A DNA stretch of 64,000 nucleotides from Micromonospora sp. FIMYZ51 (GTDB lineage Bacteria; Actinomycetota; Actinomycetes; Mycobacteriales; Micromonosporaceae), in contig NZ_CP134706.1 of assembly GCF_038246755.1 (NCBI RefSeq), positions 1,488,001 through 1,552,000 on the forward strand, read 5' to 3'. Below are positions 57,419 to 64,000 of the stretch, in pieces; positions within the stretch are counted from its first letter, which is position 1; the number at the start of each line of letters is the position of its first letter. A program made the position numbers and the translations under genes. A model generated the notes under the pieces. It was not told the origin of the DNA, did no database searches, and was given only the letters and a program-made list of their open reading frames with translations.

Positions 57419-60400
57419 GTGCATCTCAAGAGCCTGACGGTGAAGGGCTTCAAGTCCTTCGCCTCCGCGACGACGCTGAAGCTGGAGCCGGGGATCACCT
57501 GTGTGGTGGGCCCGAACGGCTCCGGCAAGTCCAACGTCGTCGACGCCATCGCCTGGGTGCTCGGTGAGCAGGGCGCGAAGGCGCTGCGCGGCGGCAAGAT
57601 GGAAGACGTCATCTTCGCCGGGACCGCCGGCCGGGCCCCGCTGGGCCGCGCCGAGGTGACCCTCACCATCGACAACACCGACGGCGCCCTGCCGATCGAG
57701 TACACCGAGGTCTCCATCACCCGCCGGATGTTCCGATCGGGGGAGAGCGAGTACGAGATCAACGGCGACTCGTGCCGGCTGCTCGACATCCAGGAACTGC
57801 TCTCCGACTCCGGCATCGGCCGGGAGATGCACATCATCGTCGGGCAGGGGCGGCTCGACGGCATGCTGCACGCCAAGCCCGAGGACCGGCGCTCGTTCAT
57901 CGAGGAGGCGGCCGGCGTCCTCAAGCACCGCAAGCGCAAGGAAAAGGCGCTGCGCAAGCTCGACGCGATGCAGCAGAACCTCAACCGTCTCACCGACCTC
58001 ACCGCCGAGCTGCGTCGCCAGCTCAAGCCGCTCGGCCGGCAGGCCGAGGTGGCCCGCCGGGCCGCCGTGATCCAGGCCAACCTGCGCGACGCCCGGCTGC
58101 GGCTGCTCGCCGACGACCTGGCCACCCTGCGTACCACCCTGGATCGGGAGATCGCCGACGAGACCGCGCTGCGGGAGCGGCGCGAGCAGGTGGAGGCGGA
58201 GCACGCGGAGGTGCAGTCCCGCCTCGGCGAACTGGAGGAGGCACTGGCGTCCGACGCCCCGCTGCTGGCCGCCGCCCAGGACACCTGGTACAAGCTCTCC
58301 GCGTTGCAGGAGCGGTTCCGCTCGATCGAGCAGCTCGCGGCGGAACGACTGCGGCACCTGAGCGCCACGCCCGACGACGAGCGACCGGGCCGCGACCCGG
58401 ATCAGTTGGAGGCCGAGGCCGAGCGGGTCCGTGAGCAGGAGGAGGAACTGCGCGCGGCACTCACCGACGACCAGATCCGCCTGGCCGAGGCGGTGGAGCA
58501 CCGCCAGGAGCTGGAACGGCAACTGGCCGCGGCCGAACGCGAGCTGGTCGCCGCCGCGAAGGCGATCGCGGACCGGCGAGAGGGGCTGGCCCGGCTGACC
58601 GGGCAGGTCAACTCCGCCCGGGCGCGGACCACAAGCGCCGGTGAGGAGATCGAGCGGCTGGCCGCCGCGCACACCGACGCGCTGGGCCGCGCCGAGCGGG
58701 CCCAGGCCGAGCTGGACGCGGTCGCCGAGCAGTCCACCGAGGCGGACCGGGACAACGCCGACCTGGACGCCCGGCACGCGGAGGCCGTCGCCGCCCAGGA
58801 GAAGGCGCAGGCGACGGTCCGGTCGCTCGCCGACGCCGAGCGGGCGGCGGAGAAGGACGCCGCCACCTGGAAGGCCCGGGAGGAGGCGCTCGCCCTGGGC
58901 CTGCGCCGCAAGGACGGTGCCGGCGCGTTGCTGGCCCGCGCCGACCAGGTGCCCGGCCTGCTGGGCAGTCTCGCCAGCCTGCTCACGGTCGCCCCCGGGC
59001 ACGAGGCGGCGCTCGCCGCGGCGCTCGGCGGACTGGCCGACGCGGTCGCGGTCAGCGGAGTGGACGAGGCCGTGGAGGCGATGCGGCTGCTGAAGATCTC
59101 CGACGCCGGCCGCGCCGGGCTGCTGGTCGGCAGCCCCGCCGGCCCGGGGATGGCCGGTTCCGCCGACGCGCTGCGTCCCAAGCTGCCCGACCGGGCCCAC
59201 TGGGCACCCGACCTGGTCGACTGTGACGCGCAGATCCGTCCGGCGGTACACCGGGCGCTGCGCGACGTGGTGCTTGTCGACGACCTCGCCGCCGCGGCGG
59301 AGGTGGTCGCCGGCAACCCCGAGCTGCGGGCGGTCACCCGGGAAGGGGACGTGGTCGGGGCGTACGCGGCGGCCGGCGGGTCGGCGAAGGCGCCCAGCCA
59401 CATCGAGGTGCAGGCGGCCGTCGAGGAGGCACGCGCCAACCGGCTGACCGCCGAGCGGACCAGTGCTGAACTGCGGGAACAACTGGTCGACGCGCGGGGT
59501 GCGGTGGCCGAGGCCAAGGACCGGGTGCAGCACGCCGCCGCCGCCAAGCGGGAAGCGGAAAGCCATCGCAACGCCGCCGCCCGCCGGCTCGCCGAGCTGG
59601 GTGCCGCCGCCCGGTCGGCCAAGGCGGAGACCGACCGGCTGGGCGAGTCCCGTTCCCGGGCCGAGGCGGCCCGGGAACGCGACCTGAGCGCACTGGCCGA
59701 GCTGGAGGAGCGGCTGCGGCTGGCGGAGGCGACCCCGATCGACGCCGAGCCCTCCACCGACGAACGCGATCAGCTTGCCGCGATGGTGCCGCAGGCCCGG
59801 CAGAACGAGATGGAGGTCCGGCTCGCGGTGCGTACCGCGGAGGAGCGGGTGGCCTCCATCGCCGGGCGGGCCGACTCGCTGCGCCGGCAGGCCACCGCCG
59901 AACGCGCGGCGCGGGAACGGGCGGCGGCCCGGCGGGCGGCCCGGACCCGGGGCGCGGGCATCGCCCGGGCCGTGGCCGGCGGCGCGCGTGAGGCGCTGAC
60001 CCGACTGGCCACAAGCATCGCCCGGGCCGAGGAACACCGGGACGCGGTGGCCCGGGAGCGGGCCACCCGCGAGGCGGAACTTCAGGAGGTGCGGGCCGCC
60101 GCCAAGCGGCTCGGCACCGAACTGGAGCGGCTGACCAGCCAGGTACACCGGGACGAGGTCGCCCGCGCCGAGCAACGGATGCGCATCGAGCAGTTGGAGG
60201 CGAAGGCCGCCGAGGACTTCGGGCTGACCATGGAGACCCTCGTCGCCGAGTACGGCCCGAGTCAGCCGGTGCCGCCGACCGAGGCGGAGGTGGCCGCCGC
60301 GGAACGCGACGGCCTGCCGGTGCCCGAGCCGGTCCGCTACGAGCGGGCGGTGCAGGAGAAGCGGGCCGCCAAGGCGGAACGGGAGTTGACCCTGCTCGGC

Positions 60401-61033
60401 AAGGTCAACCCCCTCGCGTTGGAGGAGTTCGCCGCGCTTGAGGAGCGGTACAAGTTCCTCTCCGAGCAGCTGGAGGACCTCAAGGCGACCCGGCGCGACC
60501 TGCTCACCGTGGTCAAGGATGTCGACGACCGGATCCTGGAGGTCTTCGCCAGCGCCTTCGCCGACACCGCCCGGGAGTTCGAGCAGGTCTTCACCGTCCT
60601 CTTCCCCGGTGGTGAGGGCCGGCTGGTGCTCACCGAGCCGGACGATCTGCTGACCACCGGCGTCGAGGTCGAGGCCCGCCCGCCCGGCAAGAAGATCAAG
60701 CGGCTGTCGCTGCTTTCCGGTGGCGAACGGTCGCTGACCGCGGTGGCGATGCTGGTGGCGATCTTCCGGGCCCGGCCCAGCCCGTTCTACATCATGGACG
60801 AGGTCGAGGCGGCGCTCGACGACGTCAACCTGGGCCGGTTGATCACGCTGCTCGCCCAGTTGCGGGAGAAGAGTCAGCTGATCGTCATCACGCACCAGAA
60901 ACGGACCATGGAGATCGCCGACGCCCTGTACGGCGTGACCATGCGCGGCGGGGTGACCCAGGTGATCAGCCAACGGCTCAACCGGGCCGACGGGGACGAG
61001 GAGCGGCACAGCCGCGGCGAGGAGAACGGGTAG
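57419..61033 (+). CDS. smc: Chromosome segregation protein SMC
   Basis: 1204 residues. Condensin subunit that loops and compacts the chromosome with ScpA/ScpB. N-terminal head: VHLKSLTVKGFKSFA, Walker A VGPNGSGKSNVVDAI (about 30-45), Q-loop region; coiled coil about 165-490; hinge about 500-660 (VPGLLGSLASLL, GRAGLLVGS, DLVDCDAQIRPAVHRALRDVVLV split); return coil to about 1010; C-terminal head with signature LLSGGERSLTAVAML (about 1096) and Walker B PSPFYIMDEVEAALDDVN (about 1122). The C-terminal tail is polar. GTG 57419 gives the standard MHLKSL start. The HAD gene overlaps its stop by one base. Confidence 0.97.
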   Translation: MHLKSLTVKGFKSFASATTLKLEPGITCVVGPNGSGKSNVVDAIAWVLGEQGAKALRGGKMEDVIFAGTAGRAPLGRAEVTLTIDNTDGALPIEYTEVSITRRMFRSGESEYEINGDSCRLLDIQELLSDSGIGREMHIIVGQGRLDGMLHAKPEDRRSFIEEAAGVLKHRKRKEKALRKLDAMQQNLNRLTDLTAELRRQLKPLGRQAEVARRAAVIQANLRDARLRLLADDLATLRTTLDREIADETALRERREQVEAEHAEVQSRLGELEEALASDAPLLAAAQDTWYKLSALQERFRSIEQLAAERLRHLSATPDDERPGRDPDQLEAEAERVREQEEELRAALTDDQIRLAEAVEHRQELERQLAAAERELVAAAKAIADRREGLARLTGQVNSARARTTSAGEEIERLAAAHTDALGRAERAQAELDAVAEQSTEADRDNADLDARHAEAVAAQEKAQATVRSLADAERAAEKDAATWKAREEALALGLRRKDGAGALLARADQVPGLLGSLASLLTVAPGHEAALAAALGGLADAVAVSGVDEAVEAMRLLKISDAGRAGLLVGSPAGPGMAGSADALRPKLPDRAHWAPDLVDCDAQIRPAVHRALRDVVLVDDLAAAAEVVAGNPELRAVTREGDVVGAYAAAGGSAKAPSHIEVQAAVEEARANRLTAERTSAELREQLVDARGAVAEAKDRVQHAAAAKREAESHRNAAARRLAELGAAARSAKAETDRLGESRSRAEAARERDLSALAELEERLRLAEATPIDAEPSTDERDQLAAMVPQARQNEMEVRLAVRTAEERVASIAGRADSLRRQATAERAARERAAARRAARTRGAGIARAVAGGAREALTRLATSIARAEEHRDAVARERATREAELQEVRAAAKRLGTELERLTSQVHRDEVARAEQRMRIEQLEAKAAEDFGLTMETLVAEYGPSQPVPPTEAEVAAAERDGLPVPEPVRYERAVQEKRAAKAERELTLLGKVNPLALEEFAALEERYKFLSEQLEDLKATRRDLLTVVKDVDDRILEVFASAFADTAREFEQVFTVLFPGGEGRLVLTEPDDLLTTGVEVEARPPGKKIKRLSLLSGGERSLTAVAMLVAIFRARPSPFYIMDEVEAALDDVNLGRLITLLAQLREKSQLIVITHQKRTMEIADALYGVTMRGGVTQVISQRLNRADGDEERHSRGEENG

Positions 61034-61653
61034 TGGCTCGGGAACGCGCGACGGCGCTCCTGGTGGACTTCGACGGCGTACTGCGGCGGTGGGACCCGGC
61101 GGTCGCCGCCGGCGTGGAACGGGAGTACGGCCTCACCACCGGCGTGCTCGGTGAGATCGCCATGTCCTGGGGACTGCTCCAGCCGGTGCTCACCGGTCGA
61201 ATCAGCCACGCCGAGTGGGTGTCGAGCGTCGCCGACGCGTTGACTCCCTCGGTGGGGGACCCGAGCCGGGCCCGGGCCGCCGTGCAGCAGTGGCAGCGCT
61301 ATCGCGGCGAGGTCGTCCCGGAGGTGCTGGCCTTCATCCGCGAGGCGCGTGCCGCCGGCATCCGGGTCGGCCTGGGCACCAACGCCACCGACCTGCTCGA
61401 CGCCGACCTGGCCGCGCTGGAGCTGACCGGCGAGCTGGACGTGGTGGTCAACTCCTCGGCGATCGGGGTGCACAAGCCGGCCCGCGAGTACTTCCAGGCC
61501 GCCTGCGTGGCGCTGGAGACTTCACCGGACCGGGTGCTCTTCGTCGACGACGAGGACCGGGCGGTCAGCGGTGCCCGGGTGGCGGGGCTGTCCGCGTACC
61601 GCTGGACCGGTCCGGCCGACCTGCGTTACCTGCGCGCGGCGCTGGCCTACTGA
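61033..61653 (+). CDS. HAD-superfamily hydrolase
   Basis: 206 residues. Motif I LLVDFDGVLRRWD, motif II LGTNATDLL, motif III Lys in VHKPAREYFQ and motif IV VLFVDDEDRAVSGA show a haloacid dehalogenase-type phosphatase with a helical cap (about 20-90). Substrate unknown. GTG overlaps the smc stop (TAGTG). Convergent with the DinB-like gene, 12 nt between stops. Confidence 0.88.
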   Translation: MARERATALLVDFDGVLRRWDPAVAAGVEREYGLTTGVLGEIAMSWGLLQPVLTGRISHAEWVSSVADALTPSVGDPSRARAAVQQWQRYRGEVVPEVLAFIREARAAGIRVGLGTNATDLLDADLAALELTGELDVVVNSSAIGVHKPAREYFQAACVALETSPDRVLFVDDEDRAVSGARVAGLSAYRWTGPADLRYLRAALAY

Positions 61654-61665
61654 GGTCGTCCTCCG

Positions 61666-62187
61666 TCACGAGCCGACCACCCCGTCGATGCGTTCGCGGA
61701 TCAGGTCGGCGTGCCCGTTGTGGCGGGCGTACTCCTCGATCATGTGGACGTAGATCCAGCGCAGGTTGCACGTCCGTCCCTTCCGGCCGATCGAGGTGAA
61801 CGTCCCGTCGAGGGACCGGTCGGCGACGGCGGCGCGGGCCAGCTCCACCTGGTGCTGGAAGGTGGCGAAGTCCGCCTCGGCGTCGGCGGCGCTGATGTCG
61901 AAGTCCGCGTCGGGATCGTCCTCGGTGAAGTACGGGTAGTCGACCCGCTCACCGAGGAAGTTCTCCCGGAACCACCAGGCTTCCACCTCGGCCATGTGCC
62001 GGACCAGACCGAGCAGGGTCAGCCCGGACGGCTCGACACTCGCCGTCTTGAGCTGCTCGGCGGTCAGGCCGGTGCACTTGAGCAGCAGGGTCTGCCGGTG
62101 GTAGTCGAGCCACCCCGCCAGCATGGTGCGCTCGTCACCGACGTACGGCTCGGGGGTTCGGGTGATCTCCGGTGCTCTCCAGGTCAT
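61666..62187 (-). CDS. DinB/DUF664-family protein
   Basis: 173 residues. Four-helix-bundle family with WLDYHRQTLLLKCTGLTAEQL, LTLLGLVRHMAEVEAWWFRE (first metal His in RHMAEVE), and the C-terminal WIYVHMIEEYARHNGHADLIRE (VHMIEEYARHxGHAD), matching actinobacterial DUF664, related to DinB and to mycothiol-dependent maleylpyruvate isomerase. Three His residues probably bind Zn. A thiol-transferase role using mycothiol is plausible from the family. Confidence 0.9.
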   Translation of the reverse strand: MTWRAPEITRTPEPYVGDERTMLAGWLDYHRQTLLLKCTGLTAEQLKTASVEPSGLTLLGLVRHMAEVEAWWFRENFLGERVDYPYFTEDDPDADFDISAADAEADFATFQHQVELARAAVADRSLDGTFTSIGRKGRTCNLRWIYVHMIEEYARHNGHADLIRERIDGVVGS

Positions 62188-62250
62188 CCGGCCATCGTGC
62201 GGCCCAGGTCCGACAGCGGCGAGCGAATTTCCGCCTGTGGCGGCCCGGCG

Positions 62251-63867
62251 TCAGCCGCGTACGCCGGTGCGGATCACGGCGGTCGCGCCGCCGGTGGCCA
62301 CCGTCGACTCCTGCTCGACTTCGTCGGCGAGCGGGCCGCCGGTGTGCCGCAGCAGGGGTACCTCCTTGATGAAAAGGACGGCGACCAGGGCGATCAGCCC
62401 GAACGGCGCGGCGGCGAGGAAGATGTCCCCGGCCCCGTGCCCGTACGCGGACTCCACCACGGCCCGGATCGGTGCGGGCAGCGTGTGTACGTCCGGCAGG
62501 GTGCCGCCGCTGCCGGCCGAGGCCGGTACGCCAAGCGCGGCCAACCCGTCGGCGAGGTACCGGCTGACGTTGTGGCCGAGCAGGGCACCCAGCGCGCTGA
62601 CCCCGACCGCGCCACCGAGGCTGCGGAAGAAGGCCACCACCGAACTGGCCGCGCCGAGTTCGTGCGTGCCGACGGTGTTCTGCACGGCGAGCACCAGGTT
62701 CTGCATGGTCATCCCGACGCCGGTGCCGATCAACGCCATGAAGATGCTGACCTGCCAGTACGGGGTGTCCGCCCGCAGCGTGCCCATCAGTGCGAAACCG
62801 ACGGTGAGCAGGGCCGAACCGGCGACCAGGTACCGCTTCCAGCGGCCGGTGTTGGTGATGATCCGGCCCACGGCGGTGGAGGCCACCAGCAGGCCGAGGA
62901 TCATCGGCAGGGTCATCAGGCCGGACATGGTGGGGCTGACCCCACGGCTGATCTGGAAGTACTGGCCGAGGAAGACCGAGGCGCCGAACATGCCGACGCC
63001 GACCGCGATGCTGGCCACCACCGAGAGGGTGATGGTGCGGTTGCGGAACAGTCGCGGTGGGATCAGCGGCTCGGTGACCCGGGTCTCCACCCGGACCGCG
63101 GCGGCACCGAGCAGCAGCGCGCCGGGCACCATGACCGCGGTCTGCCAGGAGAGCCAGTCGTACTGGCTGCCGGCGAGCGAGACCCAGATCAGCAGCAGCG
63201 ACACGGCACCGGTGATCAGCGTGGCGCCCCACCAGTCGATCTTCACCTTCCGCTTGACCACCGGCAGGTTGAGGGTCTTCTGGAGCACGATCAGAGCGAG
63301 CAGCGCGAACGGCACCCCGACGTAGAAGCACCAGCGCCAGCCGAGCCAGGAGGTGTCCACGATGATGCCGCCGATCAACGGCCCGCCGATGGTGCCCACG
63401 GCCATCACCGCGCCGAGGTAGCCGCTGTACCTGCCGCGTTCCCGCGGCGCGATCATCGTCGCCATGATGACCTGGGCCAACGCGGCGAGGCCGCCGGCAC
63501 CCACGCCCTGGAGCACCCGGCAGGCGATCAGTTGCCCGGTGGACTGCGAGAGCCCGGCCAGCACGGAGCCGAGCACGAAGATCGCCAGGGCCACCTGGAC
63601 CAGCACCTTCTTGCTGGTGAGGTCGGCGAGCTTGCCCCAGAGCGGGGTGGTCGCGGTGGTCGCCAGCAGCGTCGAGGTGACCACCCAGGTGTACGCGGAC
63701 TGGGTGCCGTGCAGTTCGGTGATGATCCTCGGTAGCGCGTTCGCGACGACGGTGCCGGAGAGGATCGCGACGAACATGCCCAGGAGTAGGCCGGAGAGCG
63801 CCTCCAGGATCTGCCGGTGGGTCATCTGGACGGGGATCCCTCGGGCGGGGGCGCTCGCCTGAGTCAT
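62251..63867 (-). CDS. MFS drug exporter, DHA2 (EmrB/QacA) type, 14 spans
   Basis: 538 residues. Proton-driven efflux across the cytoplasmic membrane. Conserved early segments: ILSGTVVANALPRIITEL (motif D-like), WGKLADLTSKKVLV (motif A), IACRVLQGVGAGGL (motif B), AVMAVGTIGGPLIGGIIVD (motif C of exporters); about 14 hydrophobic spans; long polar loop near 450-480. ATG 63867 has GGAAGG upstream. Its promoter (63910-63939) is overlapped by two identical-type inverted repeats, so a dedicated repressor is likely, possibly encoded to the right of the window. Confidence 0.92.
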   Translation of the reverse strand: MTQASAPARGIPVQMTHRQILEALSGLLLGMFVAILSGTVVANALPRIITELHGTQSAYTWVVTSTLLATTATTPLWGKLADLTSKKVLVQVALAIFVLGSVLAGLSQSTGQLIACRVLQGVGAGGLAALAQVIMATMIAPRERGRYSGYLGAVMAVGTIGGPLIGGIIVDTSWLGWRWCFYVGVPFALLALIVLQKTLNLPVVKRKVKIDWWGATLITGAVSLLLIWVSLAGSQYDWLSWQTAVMVPGALLLGAAAVRVETRVTEPLIPPRLFRNRTITLSVVASIAVGVGMFGASVFLGQYFQISRGVSPTMSGLMTLPMILGLLVASTAVGRIITNTGRWKRYLVAGSALLTVGFALMGTLRADTPYWQVSIFMALIGTGVGMTMQNLVLAVQNTVGTHELGAASSVVAFFRSLGGAVGVSALGALLGHNVSRYLADGLAALGVPASAGSGGTLPDVHTLPAPIRAVVESAYGHGAGDIFLAAAPFGLIALVAVLFIKEVPLLRHTGGPLADEVEQESTVATGGATAVIRTGVRG

Positions 63868-63896
63868 AGCGGTGCCTTCCAAGCGCAGTGAAAAGT

Positions 63897-63939
63897 GTTG
63901 CCGCAGGCAACCGTATGGCTTGGTTGCCTCAAGCAACAA
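63897..63939 (-). promoter_or_regulatory. MFS promoter with paired operator palindromes
   Basis: Palindromes GTTGCCGCAGGCAAC (63897-63911) and GTTGCCTCAAGCAAC (63923-63937), centres 26 bp apart. Minus-strand promoter: TTGTTG (63939-63934), 18-nt spacer, TACGGT (63915-63910). One operator overlaps the -35, the other the -10 and start point. Confidence 0.75.
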
Positions 63940-63978
63940 CTTCTCGTGAGGAAGGTCTATTCCGGGGTTCCGGGCCGG

Positions 63979-64000
63979 ATGTCCGGTCCGAGTGCCGCCG
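63979..64000 (+). CDS. Possible start of a divergent gene cut by the window edge
   Basis: From GTG 63946 or ATG 63979 a plus-strand frame (MSGPSAA from the ATG) stays open to the end. The divergent position to the MFS exporter would suit its regulator. Only seven codons from the ATG are visible, so this is a guess from position. Confidence 0.2.

Noticed and set aside
57056..61009. A 1317-codon open frame on the strand opposite smc
   Set aside because: Mirror effect of GC-rich third positions in smc; the peptide is Leu/Gly/Arg/His-rich with no domain.

Overview
The window is typical high-GC actinobacterial chromosome. Codon third positions are almost all G or C, GTG starts are common, many transcripts look leaderless, and F420, mycothiol-type, LPxTG and DUF397/helix-turn-helix gene families are present. 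Gene order (leuC-leuD-hup-mutT1-ppk-cofC/fbiD ... gpsA ... ddl-DUF3515-thiL ... rpmB-DAK-recG-rsmD-coaD-sepIVA-yceD-rpmF-plsX-rnc-mutM-smc) matches a block known from Mycobacterium. Protein flavour and intergenic repeats suggest a Micromonosporaceae member (Micromonospora-like). Genus is inference; no rRNA is present.

Layout. 1-9.0 kb: serine and branched-chain amino acid genes (serA 3' part, leuB, ilvE, cimA) interleaved with an ApbE-like flavin transferase, a tyrosine-phosphatase-like protein and a PRC-barrel protein. cimA is preceded by a textbook attenuator: a 10-codon leader with two adjacent rare Ile codons, a hairpin and a terminator with a T run. 9-19.4 kb: a membrane EEP hydrolase, a secreted protein, a moxR/DUF58/VWA/HtrA-like operon, arfB, several envelope or unknown proteins and a fumarylacetoacetase-family enzyme. 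19.5-20.1 kb: one tRNA-Gln and two tRNA-Glu genes. 20.2-23.9 kb: ndgR-like regulator divergent from leuCD, then hup encoding HU with a Lys/Ala tail. 23.9-32.1 kb: membrane EEP protein, mutT1, ppk, a tiny cold-shock-sized protein, fbiD, plsC, gpsA. 32.1-36.9 kb: a small island relative to the mycobacterial order (PLP enzyme plus methyltransferase, ROK kinase, DUF397/HTH pair, small unknown protein). 37-45.4 kb: ddl, DUF3515, stand-alone Lrp sensor domain, thiL, GNAT, rpmB, FakA-like kinase, recG. 45.5-48.6 kb: two tandem LPxTG surface-protein paralogues that share a conserved upstream leader. 48.8-54.3 kb: rsmD, coaD, sepIVA-like, yceD, rpmF, plsX, rnc, mutM. 54.3-64 kb: lipoprotein, CAP-domain protein, small coiled coil, smc, HAD hydrolase, DinB/DUF664 protein, and an MFS exporter with paired operators at its promoter.

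Functionally the window joins branched-chain amino acid synthesis (attenuation plus an NdgR-type regulator), phospholipid synthesis (plsC, gpsA, plsX), polyphosphate and nucleotide-pool hygiene (ppk, mutT1, mutM), chromosome organisation (hup, smc, recG) and ribosome or translation upkeep. The most interesting non-coding signals are the cimA attenuator, the shared LPxTG-gene leader, a bipartite 55-bp interspersed repeat (four copies, two inverted around rpmB), a 27-bp tandem array of hyphenated palindromes, and a large set of genes with a TAnnnT box 6-7 nt before the start codon. No insertion sequence, prophage, CRISPR array or replication origin was seen.
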